A DNA stretch of 36,007 nt from Thermotogaceae bacterium (GTDB taxonomy: Bacteria; Thermotogota; Thermotogae; MWEM01). The stretch is from positions 1-36,007 of the forward strand of contig JASUTC010000009.1 of the NCBI GenBank assembly GCA_030445775.1, written 5' to 3'. Below the pieces are notes generated by a model. That model made no database searches. It saw only the letters and a program-made list of their open reading frames with translations, and was not told where the DNA came from. Shown here in pieces: positions 24,316 to 31,889 of this stretch. Positions within the stretch are counted from its first letter, which is position 1. Every line of letters starts with the position of its first letter. A program made the position numbers and the translations under genes.

Positions 24316-25493
24316 GCGATTTCTCCTCCATCCCATTTGAAAATTTTAACAGATATTAACAAGAGTACGGCTGTCCAAAGTATTGGAATCAAAAACAACG
24401 TATAATAAGGTAATGGCGCATCCATCAGCCCCATTGACTGTCTCATTCCTGCTGCCAGGTATGTAATGGGATTAATGTAGACAAACCATCTGACAGCAGG
24501 TGAAAGATCAAAAACCGGAAAGTAAAGCCCCCCCAGGAATTGCATGGGGAAAAACAAAATATTCGCCAAACCGGAAGCTCCGTTAGGTGTTTTGGATACC
24601 GAACCAAGAAAAATCCCAAAGGAAAGAGAAAGTATCGCACTAATCAGTATAAACAAAATGGACTCCGGATAAAAGATGGCCCATGTGACATGATAAAACA
24701 ATTTCGCATAGATAAGCAGAATAACAAATGACATCACCATAAAAACAAGGTTTGACAGGATGGTTGCGGAAATGAGTTTGCTTTTTTTGATTGGTGTGCA
24801 GGCAAAACGCTTGAAAATTCCTTTTCTTCTGAAATAGGTCATGTTGATCCCCATGTTAAGGAAACCCGTACTAAAAAATCCCATGATTAAAATACCCGCC
24901 AAAAAATAATCGGCATAGTTAAAATCCTGAGTTTGTCCAACCATTTCTGTAGAAATTGTGGCATCCGGAATTGAGATATTCATCCTTTTTGCTGCTTCAA
25001 GATTGACTTCAGCCAGAATTTGTTTCATCACATCACTGGCTAGCTTTGAAAGATTTCTCATTGGAACACTTTCAACGATAATCGTCGGTTTATTGTCAGT
25101 TGAAATTGAAGAAATTTTGGAAAAAAAGACCACTTTATTGAAATTCTGATTAAAATTTTCAGGAATCTCAACGATCACATCAATATGCTGCTCCTTTAAT
25201 AGGACTAACGCCTGATCTTTGTTTTTTACATCTATGATTGAATACAAAGGATCATCTTCCGGGTTTTCTGTTGTGCTGATGTCTTCAAAAACCTGATGAA
25301 TGATTGTACTCCCCATACCATCTCCGGAATGGTCAATAACAGCCATCTTAAAATTAAGATCTTCACCGGTCATATTGGAAAAAATGAGTACCATTATGGT
25401 AAAGAGGATCAGTGGAAAGAGTAATATCCAAAAAATAGTCTCCTTCTCCCTTAAACCACTTATCAGAAGACTTTTAAACAGTTGATTCCTCAT
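24312..25493 (-). CDS. ABC-2 type exporter permease (first subunit)
   Basis: The 393-aa product has an N-terminal helix (TIFWILLFPLILFTIMVLI), an extracytoplasmic domain to about residue 190 and a membrane-embedded C-terminal half ending with FLGGLYFPVFDLSPAVRW and NPITYLAAGMRQ. It is clearly related to the second permease, which suggests a heterodimeric exporter. The start has AAGGAGG about 12 bases upstream, and the ATG shares a base with the ATPase stop (TAATG). The ATGA overlap with the next gene implies coupled translation of all three transporter genes. Confidence 0.92.
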   Translation of the reverse strand: MRNQLFKSLLISGLREKETIFWILLFPLILFTIMVLIFSNMTGEDLNFKMAVIDHSGDGMGSTIIHQVFEDISTTENPEDDPLYSIIDVKNKDQALVLLKEQHIDVIVEIPENFNQNFNKVVFFSKISSISTDNKPTIIVESVPMRNLSKLASDVMKQILAEVNLEAAKRMNISIPDATISTEMVGQTQDFNYADYFLAGILIMGFFSTGFLNMGINMTYFRRKGIFKRFACTPIKKSKLISATILSNLVFMVMSFVILLIYAKLFYHVTWAIFYPESILFILISAILSLSFGIFLGSVSKTPNGASGLANILFFPMQFLGGLYFPVFDLSPAVRWFVYINPITYLAAGMRQSMGLMDAPLPYYTLFLIPILWTAVLLLISVKIFKWDGGEIA

Positions 25494-26413
25494 TAGTCCC
25501 TTAGCCTCCTTCCGGTAAGAGAAAGGAATACATCTTCAAGGTTGGGCTGTCTGATACTGATATCGTTTAAATCCAGCTCTTTTCTCTTAGCCCATGAAAG
25601 TAATTTTTCAAGTACGATATGCAGGGATTTTGTGGGAATGATCACTTTATCCCCTTCAATTTCAACTTCCTCGACATCCCAGGCATTCAGTTCATCAATA
25701 TCCAATTGCTCTAAGTCAGCAGCAAATTCAACGTAATTCAGTTCTCCCAGCTTTTTTATATGACCGGATGGAGTGTCAATGGCAATAATCTTTCCATAAT
25801 CCATAATACAAACCATATCTGAAAGTTTTTGAGCTTCCTCCATATAATGAGTGGTTAAAAAAACGGTTTTCCCCTGGCCTTTTAAATGTTCGATAATACC
25901 CCAAATATTCCTTCTGGCTTGGGGATCCAACCCTGTTGTGGGCTCATCAAGAAAAACCATTTCAGGATCGTTGATTAGGGCGCATCCAATAGCAACTCTC
26001 TGTTTTTGACCCCCTGAAAGTTTCTCAACCAAATCGTTTCTTTTTTCCTCAAGAGACACAAAACCAATCACCTCTTCAATGGGAAGACTTTTCTTGAAAA
26101 AAGAAGCGAACAACTCAAACACTTCCTTTACTTTCAAATGGGGAATAAAGTTTGTTGACTGGAGGGAAACACCAATTTTTTGTTTCGCTTCATCAGAAAC
26201 TTGTTTCAGTTCTTCGCCAAAAAAAACGATTCGACCTTCATCCGCCTTTTTTATACCTTCGATAATCTCCAGTGTCGTCGTTTTACCGGCACCGTTGGGT
26301 CCAAGCAGAGTAAAAACCGTTCCTTTCTCGATACTGAAACTGATATCATCCACAGCCTTTACCGTAGGGTAATATTTTTTGAGATTTTTTACCTCTAATA
26401 TTTTTTTTGACAC
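25493..26413 (-). CDS. ABC transporter ATP-binding protein (drug/sodium exporter type)
   Basis: This cytoplasmic ATPase powers the two permeases. In 306 aa it has Walker A GPNGAGKTT, a Q-loop Gln in SLQSTNFIP, the signature LSGGQKQRVA, Walker B MVFLDEPTTGLDP and the H-loop His in TTHYMEE. The C-terminal 80 residues resemble the accessory domain of DrrA/NatA/CcmA-like exporters. An ATG at 26437 is in frame, but GGAGGT lies 6 bases before the GTG at 26413, and the family's usual beginning (SKKILEVKNLKKYY) starts there. The exported substrate cannot be deduced. Confidence 0.94.
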   Translation of the reverse strand: MSKKILEVKNLKKYYPTVKAVDDISFSIEKGTVFTLLGPNGAGKTTTLEIIEGIKKADEGRIVFFGEELKQVSDEAKQKIGVSLQSTNFIPHLKVKEVFELFASFFKKSLPIEEVIGFVSLEEKRNDLVEKLSGGQKQRVAIGCALINDPEMVFLDEPTTGLDPQARRNIWGIIEHLKGQGKTVFLTTHYMEEAQKLSDMVCIMDYGKIIAIDTPSGHIKKLGELNYVEFAADLEQLDIDELNAWDVEEVEIEGDKVIIPTKSLHIVLEKLLSWAKRKELDLNDISIRQPNLEDVFLSLTGRRLRD

Positions 26414-26441
26414 AACAGCACCTCCATGCCTTGACATATCA

Positions 26442-27005
26442 TTATTTTTTCTTCGCTAACCCTTGTATGATCATTTGACCTGTATTCTTAAGGATTTCTC
26501 GTATCCTTTCATCATTATATTCCGTTTCTGATTCCCATGCTAAAGTTGCCAGTCCATGCGTAAATATCCAAAGATTGTAAAAGATCATATTATAGGAATC
26601 TACTGCATATTTTTGCACATATTCATCATTTTTTATAAATTTAATCATCTTTTCGTCAACTTCTTCGAAACTCAACAGATCCATTTTAAAATCTTTGTTC
26701 ATAAAGATAAATGAAAAAAGGTTTTTTTCCCTTCTTGAAAATTTAACATAATTAACTCCAATATCCAGAAAATCTCTCGGGGAATTCTCCGTTGTTATTG
26801 TTTCCATAAAAAAATCATAGGCAAGTCGAAATAAGGCCTTCTTCAAACCGGTTAAAGAATTGAACTCTGAATAAATCGGATGTGTTGAACACCCCATTTC
26901 ATGGGCAATATTCCTTGCAGTTAACGCCTGATTTCCTTTTAACCTTACAATTCTTAAGGCTGAATTTAATATTGATTTTCTATCATACTTTTGTTTGGGT
27001 GCCAT
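26442..27005 (-). CDS. TetR/AcrR-family regulator of the ABC exporter
   Basis: The 187-aa protein has a TetR helix-turn-helix: RKSILNSALRIVRLKG, then ARNIAHEMGCSTHPIYSEF at about residues 30-50. The C-terminal part is rich in aromatic residues and resembles the multidrug-responsive TetR type (LFSFIFMNKDF). AGGAGA lies 8 bases before ATG 27005; the in-frame GTG at 27011 would be only 2 bases from it. It is the first gene of the operon, 28 bases ahead of the ATPase start. Its promoter carries a palindrome, so autorepression relieved by an exported compound is likely. Confidence 0.93.
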   Translation of the reverse strand: MAPKQKYDRKSILNSALRIVRLKGNQALTARNIAHEMGCSTHPIYSEFNSLTGLKKALFRLAYDFFMETITTENSPRDFLDIGVNYVKFSRREKNLFSFIFMNKDFKMDLLSFEEVDEKMIKFIKNDEYVQKYAVDSYNMIFYNLWIFTHGLATLAWESETEYNDERIREILKNTGQMIIQGLAKKK

Positions 27006-27030
27006 AAACACTTCTCCTAAAAAAACATCC

Positions 27031-27049
27031 GTTACGTAACATATGTTAC
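27031..27049. promoter_or_regulatory. Overlapping-palindrome operator of the TetR-ABC operon
   Basis: Two perfect inverted repeats share the arm GTAAC: GTTAC-GTAAC at 27031-27040 and GTAAC-ATAT-GTTAC at 27036-27049. They cover and follow the -10 element (minus strand), a usual place for a repressor site. Confidence 0.78.
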
Positions 27050-27072
27050 CATAAATCTCTTCCGGTTGTCAA
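27043..27072 (-). promoter_or_regulatory. Promoter of the TetR-ABC exporter operon
   Basis: TTGACA at 27072-27067, an 18-base spacer and TAACAT at 27048-27043 on the minus strand. The weak -10 lies within the operator. Confidence 0.7.
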
Positions 27073-27248
27073 TTTGCTTATAATGAATAAGATACTTTAG
27101 ATAACAAGAGCAAGAACCAGTTTTTCAACGCTAATCACACAAAATCAAATCAAATTCCTTATTTATCCACTTTGCGAAATAAATAACATATGTTTAAATA
27201 GAAGTGTAAGAGTATAGAACCCACAATAGATTAGAGGAGGGAACACAA

Positions 27249-28511
27249 TTGAGCTTATTTGAAAATGCAGTGAAACAATTTACAAAAGCAGCAGATGTGA
27301 TGAATCTCGATTCCAGCATGAGAGAAGTCCTTTCAATGCCCAAAAGAGAACTGACTGTAAACTTCCCGGTAAGAATGGATGACGGTTCTGCAAGAGTATT
27401 TACAGGACACAGGGTACAACACAACATCGCACTTGGACCGGCAAAAGGCGGTATTCGATATCATCAGAACGTTACATTGGACGAAGTTAAAGCGCTTGCA
27501 TTCTGGATGACCTGGAAAGCAGCCGTTGTTGGTATTCCTTACGGCGGAGGAAAAGGTGGCGTCCAAGTCGATCCCACGCTGCTCTCCAAAACAGAAGTAG
27601 AAAGACTTTCACGAAGATTTTTCTCTGAAATTCAAGTCATCATTGGAGAAAACAAAGATATTCCGGCACCTGATGTGAATACCAACGGACAGATCATGGC
27701 TTGGTATATGGACACATACAGCATGAATGTGGGTCATAGTGTACTGGGTGTAGTTACAGGAAAACCGCTTGAAATAGGTGGTTCTGTTGGAAGAACCGAA
27801 GCAACCGGTAGAGGCGTTAGAATTTGCGCTGAAGAGGTTGTAAAATACCTCAATGAAAAAGGCACCTTCAACAAAGAAATGAGAGACGTTACAGTAGCCA
27901 TCCAAGGTTTCGGAAATGTTGGAAGCTATGCTGCTACACTTATTAACGATGAACTGAATGCCAAAGTTATTGCCGTTAGTGATATTTCAGGTGGTTATTA
28001 CTCTGAAAAGGGTTTAAACACCGACGAAATGATGAAATATCTTGAAGAAAACGGTTCGCTGGAGGGATACACCGGGGCAGACAAAAAGATTACAAACGAA
28101 GAACTCCTTGAAATGGATGTAGACATGCTCATTCCTGCAGCTTTGGAAAATGTTATCACAGCTGAGAACGCCGATAAAGTTAGGGCAAAGATCGTTGTTG
28201 AAGCTGCTAACGGACCAATTGATCCAGATGGTGAAGATATTCTTACAGAAAAAGGCTGCATTATTGTTCCTGACTTTGTGGCAAACGCCGGTGGTGTAAC
28301 CGTATCTTACTTTGAATGGGTTCAGAGTCTTCAATGGTTCTTCTGGGAATTGGAAGATGTTAGAAACGCCCTTCACAGAATCATGAAAAAGGCTTTCTGC
28401 GGAGTTGTCAAAACCGGCGAGAAGTATGATGTCGATATGAGAACAGCTGCATATGTCAATGCGATTGAAAAAGTAGCACAGGCCACGAGATTAAGAGGTA
28501 TTTATCCATAA
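27249..28511 (+). CDS. gdhA: Glutamate dehydrogenase (Glu/Leu/Phe/Val dehydrogenase family)
   Basis: The 420-aa protein has the hallmarks of the hexameric enzyme that interconverts glutamate and 2-oxoglutarate plus ammonia: RVQHNIALGPAKGGIRYH, the catalytic-lysine region GIPYGGGKGGV, a conserved Asp in DIPAPDVNTNGQIMAW, and the Rossmann motif GFGNVGSYAA. The Rossmann strand ends in VSD, which favours NAD(H) over NADP(H) (inference). The TTG start has AGAGGAGGG directly upstream at good spacing; the 170-base leader region shows no clear promoter. It stands alone; the divergent TetR operon lies upstream. Confidence 0.96.
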   Translation: MSLFENAVKQFTKAADVMNLDSSMREVLSMPKRELTVNFPVRMDDGSARVFTGHRVQHNIALGPAKGGIRYHQNVTLDEVKALAFWMTWKAAVVGIPYGGGKGGVQVDPTLLSKTEVERLSRRFFSEIQVIIGENKDIPAPDVNTNGQIMAWYMDTYSMNVGHSVLGVVTGKPLEIGGSVGRTEATGRGVRICAEEVVKYLNEKGTFNKEMRDVTVAIQGFGNVGSYAATLINDELNAKVIAVSDISGGYYSEKGLNTDEMMKYLEENGSLEGYTGADKKITNEELLEMDVDMLIPAALENVITAENADKVRAKIVVEAANGPIDPDGEDILTEKGCIIVPDFVANAGGVTVSYFEWVQSLQWFFWELEDVRNALHRIMKKAFCGVVKTGEKYDVDMRTAAYVNAIEKVAQATRLRGIYP

Positions 28512-28574
28512 ATTAAAAAAAGCCGTTTTCTTGTTCTACTAACGATTTAAGCTTGAAAGAAAAACAATGAAAAT

Positions 28575-28603
28575 TTGATATATGAAATCATTTTTGGTAT
28601 AAT
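28575..28603 (+). promoter_or_regulatory. Promoter of the leader-nitrilase fragment-pcp unit
   Basis: TTGATA at 28575-28580, a 17-base spacer and TATAAT at 28598-28603. A short inverted repeat ACAAG-CGG-CTTGT at 28604-28616 straddles the expected transcript start. Confidence 0.85.
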
Positions 28604-28624
28604 ACAAGCGGCTTGTAATTATAC

Positions 28625-28663
28625 AAAAGGAGATTGATTCGTGAACGGATTGATCTCTTTTTT
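28625..28663 (+). terminator. Attenuator-like terminator hairpin in the leader
   Basis: The arms 28630-28641 and 28646-28657 pair over 12 bp with three G-U pairs around a TGAA tetraloop. Flanking A and T runs (28625-28629 with 28658-28662) extend the stem to 17 bp, and six T follow. It lies only 20-50 bases after the expected transcript start and before the coding genes. It contains the AAGGAG ribosome binding site in its 5' arm and the GTG of the leader ORF at the loop. Confidence 0.75.
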
Positions 28664-28682
28664 GTTTGGGGGGCAGGTTTGA
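28641..28682 (+). CDS. Putative 13-residue leader peptide
   Basis: A GTG start at 28641, 8 bases after AAAAGGAG, opens a 13-codon frame (MNGLISFLFGGQV) whose TGA directly precedes the ATG of the next gene. It is embedded in the terminator hairpin, so its translation would compete with hairpin formation. It may instead be a fortuitous frame. Confidence 0.4.
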   Translation: MNGLISFLFGGQV

Positions 28683-28946
28683 ATGAAGTTCAGTCTATTA
28701 ACCCAAAATATCTTCCAGGATTTGGAAAACAAAAACACTGAAACAATCATTAAAAATGCAATGTTAGCAGCTAAAGAAAAAGATTCGACTATCTTGCTTA
28801 CACCTGAACTTTCTTTACAAGGCTTTCCCAAAAAATTTGAAAAACCGGTTAAACCTGTTGAACCCGAAAGGATAAACGAAATAAAAAAAGCAGCCTCTCA
28901 ATATGGCATTTCAATAGGTTTTGGCAATTTTCAATCAAGTAGGTGA
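28683..28946 (+). pseudogene. Truncated carbon-nitrogen hydrolase (nitrilase superfamily) remnant
   Basis: The 87 codons match only the N-terminal third of a nitrilase-fold amidohydrolase: MKFSLLTQNIFQD, then the catalytic-Glu segment TPELSLQGFP with Glu42, and an ISIGFGNF strand. Full enzymes are about 250-300 aa and need a catalytic Lys and Cys further on; both are missing here. The frame ends at TGA just before pcp. The most likely explanation is a deletion joining a nitrilase 5' end to pcp. A functional small protein cannot be ruled out, since the frame is intact and has a purine-rich site upstream. Confidence 0.7.
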
Positions 28947-28950
28947 GCAG

Positions 28951-29550
28951 ATGAAAAAAATAATCATAACGGGTTTTGAACCCTTTGAAAAAGAAACAAT
29001 CAATCCATCTCAGGAATTACTCAAACACATCGATTGTGACCCAAATCTATTTCAAGTTCAACCCATTCTCTTGCCGGTGACGGTAAAAGAAGCGGGTAAA
29101 GTCATAACAAAAGCGATAGATGATATCCGGCCGGATTATGTTATCAGCTTTGGCTTAAACGGCAAATTGTCTCACATCGCCCTTGAACGAGTAGCCCTCA
29201 ACATTGTGGATGCAAGGATACCGGATAATAATGGCGAGCAACCACACGACATGATCATCAATCAAGAGGGACCTGTCGCCTATTGGTCAACCCTTCCTGT
29301 AAGAACCATAGAACAAAATTTAAAAGAAGCGGGAATCCCCGTCAAGTTATCCTACTCAGCCGGAACCTATATCTGTAACTACGTAATGTATTCAGCCCTT
29401 GACTTCATTGAAAAAAGGGGATTTCAGACAAAATCCGGCTTTATTCACATTCCATTCCTTCCGGAACAATGTCTCGAAAATCCCCTTCGATCCAGTATGG
29501 ACTTAAGCCTGTTGAAGAAAATGCTTAAAACGGTAATTTCTTCGCTTTAA
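28951..29550 (+). CDS. pcp: Pyrrolidone-carboxylate peptidase (pyroglutamyl peptidase I)
   Basis: This cytoplasmic cysteine peptidase (family C15) removes N-terminal pyroglutamate from peptides. The 199-aa protein has the family start (ITGFEPFEKETINPS) and all catalytic residues: Glu79 in ALERVALN, Cys142 in SAGTYICNY and His166 in FIHIPFL. The frame opens at 28921, but ATG 28951 follows GGTGAG at good distance and the family's usual N-terminus begins there. It lies 4 bases after the truncated nitrilase, so the same promoter and leader probably control it. Downstream, 29551-29692 holds only a weak 5-bp hairpin (ATTAC-CAA-GTAAT). Confidence 0.95.
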   Translation: MKKIIITGFEPFEKETINPSQELLKHIDCDPNLFQVQPILLPVTVKEAGKVITKAIDDIRPDYVISFGLNGKLSHIALERVALNIVDARIPDNNGEQPHDMIINQEGPVAYWSTLPVRTIEQNLKEAGIPVKLSYSAGTYICNYVMYSALDFIEKRGFQTKSGFIHIPFLPEQCLENPLRSSMDLSLLKKMLKTVISSL

Positions 29551-29692
29551 AAGAAATAGTCAAGGACTCTATTCCAAATCCAAATGACTTTCAACATCAT
29601 GCAGCTAACTTGAAGAAATACCTCTGCAAATCTTTATTAATAAGAGCTCTGAATTACCAAGTAATCTTTTATTATTATAAATGCCTTAAAAA

Positions 29693-30046
29693 TCAAACCT
29701 TAATCCCAAATTTTGACAAAACAGCGGCCATTATATAATAGCCAAACATTGTAATACCGGATGAGAGGGCAATGGACAAATAAACATTCCAACTGAGTTT
29801 GGAAATAAAAAAGGGTAAAGTAACGAAGAATAACAGGGATGGAAGGACAAACCAAAAGATATTGATTGATAGATTAGACACTTTCTTACGATCGCCTGTA
29901 TCAATGTACAACCAAATAATGGCCAATAATGAAGTAATGGGCAACGAGGCAATTAAACCACCCCAAAACGAAGTCCTTTTGCTGATTTCCGAGATAACGA
30001 CAATCAGCACTGCAGAAATTAGAATTTTAAGAATATATCTGATCAT
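29693..30046 (-). CDS. DUF3147-type small membrane protein
   Basis: The 117-aa protein has four hydrophobic segments and the family pattern SEISKRTSFWGGLIASLP followed by TSLLAIIWLYIDTGD, which resembles DUF3147 from memory. No enzymatic motif is visible, and the function is unknown. The start has AAGGAGG 6 bases upstream. It follows rsmG after 37 bases on the same strand, so the two are probably co-transcribed. Confidence 0.82.
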   Translation of the reverse strand: MIRYILKILISAVLIVVISEISKRTSFWGGLIASLPITSLLAIIWLYIDTGDRKKVSNLSINIFWFVLPSLLFFVTLPFFISKLSWNVYLSIALSSGITMFGYYIMAAVLSKFGIKV

Positions 30047-30083
30047 GTGATCCTCCTTTCTCTTTGATTAAATCCAGCTTTTA

Positions 30084-30752
30084 TTACAGAGGACGCTTTT
30101 TTGCCATTCCCGGACGCCGTGGATATTGTTTCGGAGTTTCTTCCACTTTTTGAAAAATTGTCAGGACAGGGTTGAAATGTTCACCGTTAAATGTATAGTC
30201 ATAACGGATGCTTTTTTTAAAATCCATTCCAAGAGCCTTTATTGCATTTCGTGATGCTTCCAATTCATCTTTGAAAGACGGCCCTTTGTAAAGAAGCAAT
30301 TTACCTCCAACTTTTAGAAGAGGGGCTGTGTATTCCAAACAAATCCCGGTAGCTGCAACAGCACGCATGGTACAATAATCGTATTCATTTCGATTTTCTT
30401 TTGCGTAAACTTCCACCCTTTCGTTAACAACCGTTGTGTTTTTTAAATCAAGGGATTGAATGACTTTGTTTAAAAACTGTGCCTTTCTCTTCTCACTTTC
30501 GATAAGGGTAAAAGAAACGGTTTTATACATAATAGCCAAGGGAATGGACGGAAAACCTCCCCCGGAACCGATATCAATAATCTGACCTGTTAAAGGTTCT
30601 ATCAGACCTTCTTCAAAAGGAATCAGGGAATCTCGCAGATGCTTTTGGATTAATTCATCTCTTGTTTTATATCGAATCAAATTTTGTCTTTTGTTTTCCT
30701 CTTCAAGTAAATCCAGATATGCACTATACAAATTTTCGACTGAAATGGTCAT
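30084..30752 (-). CDS. rsmG: 16S rRNA (guanine527-N7)-methyltransferase
   Basis: RsmG uses S-adenosylmethionine to methylate G527 of 16S rRNA. In 222 aa it has KHLRDSL, the SAM-binding IIDIGSGGGFPSIPLAI, LIESEKRKAQFLNKV, the MRAVA block and LLLYKGP. The usual N-terminus begins at MTISVEN, and GGAGGG is just upstream of this ATG. A longer frame opening at 30791 would run through the upstream terminator's T run. The C-terminus ends YPRRPGMAKKRPL, as in many Firmicute RsmG proteins. In many genomes this gene sits at the replication origin with mnmG; here it does not. Confidence 0.95.
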   Translation of the reverse strand: MTISVENLYSAYLDLLEEENKRQNLIRYKTRDELIQKHLRDSLIPFEEGLIEPLTGQIIDIGSGGGFPSIPLAIMYKTVSFTLIESEKRKAQFLNKVIQSLDLKNTTVVNERVEVYAKENRNEYDYCTMRAVAATGICLEYTAPLLKVGGKLLLYKGPSFKDELEASRNAIKALGMDFKKSIRYDYTFNGEHFNPVLTIFQKVEETPKQYPRRPGMAKKRPL

Positions 30753-30771
30753 TTCCCTCCATTGTATCAAG

Positions 30772-30805
30772 TAAAAAAAACAGGGGCCCAAAAAGCAGGC
30801 TCCCT
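30772..30805 (-). terminator. Terminator after pduL
   Basis: On the minus strand AGGG-A-GCC (30805-30798) pairs with GGC-CCCT (30788-30782) with one bulged A, followed by G and eight T. It separates pduL from rsmG, which must then have its own start; I see no clear promoter. Confidence 0.75.
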
Positions 30806-30823
30806 TTATTCATATAGATTCAT

Positions 30824-31414
30824 TTAAACTTCTTTTATGATTTGAATTTCATCGCCCGTTTTCAGAAAACTGGCATTGGCTTCATCCGTGTCTACATGAA
30901 ATTCAAGGGCGTATTTGGGACTGACGCGAATCAAGACATCCTGAAAGATGGTCTTTCTTCCCTCAGTATCGCATAGGACAGAAACAATATCTTTATCTTT
31001 GACATCAAATCTCTCCGCATCATCAGGAGTCATGTGAATGTGCCTTTTGGCCAGAATGAGTCCTTTGTCCAGGTCCACTTCTCCGGCAGGGCCGATCAAC
31101 TTTACCCCGGGAGTTCCCTCGATATCCCCTGAATCTCTCACAGGGGGAACGACACCCAGTTTATAGGCATCCGTCAAACTCACTTCAACTTGTGTGTCCT
31201 TCCTAACCGGCCCCAATACTCTTACCGATTCAAAGGAACCCTTTGGTCCGGTCACCTTTACCTTCTCTTCACTGGCATACTGTCCCGGTTGTCCTAAATC
31301 TTTAATTGGGGTCAACTGTGCATTCTCTCCAAAAAGCACCTTCAGATCCGCTTCGGATAAGTGTAAATGTCTTGCAGAAACACCCACAACGATCTTTCCT
31401 TCTTTTAATTCCAT
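30824..31414 (-). CDS. pduL: Phosphate propanoyltransferase PduL (PTAC)
   Basis: PduL transfers acyl groups between CoA and phosphate and is often an alternative phosphotransacetylase in Clostridia. The 196 aa contain two related halves with the zinc ligands of the family: SARHLHLSEADL near residues 13-24, KRHIHMTPDDAERF near 124-137, and EFHVDTDEANA near the C-terminus. There are no microcompartment genes here and no N-terminal encapsulation extension, so a housekeeping role in acetyl-phosphate metabolism is likely. GAGGAGG lies about 10 bases before ATG. It is 37 bases downstream of a MarR gene, which may control it. Confidence 0.94.
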   Translation of the reverse strand: MELKEGKIVVGVSARHLHLSEADLKVLFGENAQLTPIKDLGQPGQYASEEKVKVTGPKGSFESVRVLGPVRKDTQVEVSLTDAYKLGVVPPVRDSGDIEGTPGVKLIGPAGEVDLDKGLILAKRHIHMTPDDAERFDVKDKDIVSVLCDTEGRKTIFQDVLIRVSPKYALEFHVDTDEANASFLKTGDEIQIIKEV

Positions 31415-31451
31415 CGATCAAAGTCCTCCTCTATTATTGTTTTATCAAAGG

Positions 31452-31889
31452 TTAAATTTTTCGCTCATCACACGTTTTAACAACGATTCTTAAGACTTGT
31501 CTAAACTCGTCCACCAAATAGGGGTCAATCGTCGAAAACATCTTTTCCACAAATGTTATCCTACGCTTAATAACCTCTTTAATCACTTCTTCTCCGTGTT
31601 CTGTGATTTTTAAACGCCTGACACGTCTGTCTTCGTCAGATATCTTGTAATCCACTAATCGTTCATCTTTCAATTTATTAACCAAACCGGTAACGGTACT
31701 CTTTGCAACACCCAGGCGTTTGCTGATACTTGTCATTGTCAGATTTTCATGCCAATAGATGCTTTGCAGCACGTCAAACTGGGCCGGTGTTATTTCATTA
31801 TCCCCTTCTTTTAGAGCCATCCGCCCTTCGGCTTTTATCCATGCCGAAATCTTTCTCATTAGCTTTTCAAGCTCTTCATACTTTTCCAT
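31452..31889 (-). CDS. MarR-family transcriptional regulator
   Basis: The 145-aa winged-helix protein has the MarR DNA-binding core: ITPAQFDVLQSIYWHENLT, SISKRLGVAKSTVTGLVNKL (recognition helix) and the wing ISDEDRRVRRLKITEHG. Its ATG shares a base with the rsmI stop (TAATG), an unusual coupling of a regulator to rRNA methylation and tRNA charging genes. Its target and ligand are not apparent; the downstream pduL is the obvious candidate. Confidence 0.94.
   Translation of the reverse strand: MEKYEELEKLMRKISAWIKAEGRMALKEGDNEITPAQFDVLQSIYWHENLTMTSISKRLGVAKSTVTGLVNKLKDERLVDYKISDEDRRVRRLKITEHGEEVIKEVIKRRITFVEKMFSTIDPYLVDEFRQVLRIVVKTCDERKI

Noticed and set aside
28513-28570. Terminator after gdhA
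   Set aside because: Imperfect pairing between GTTTTCTT and AAGAAAAAC leaves a large loop and no T run, so it was not listed.
29640-29692. Terminator after pcp
   Set aside because: The hairpin ATTAC-CAA-GTAAT has only 5 AT-rich pairs; too weak to call.
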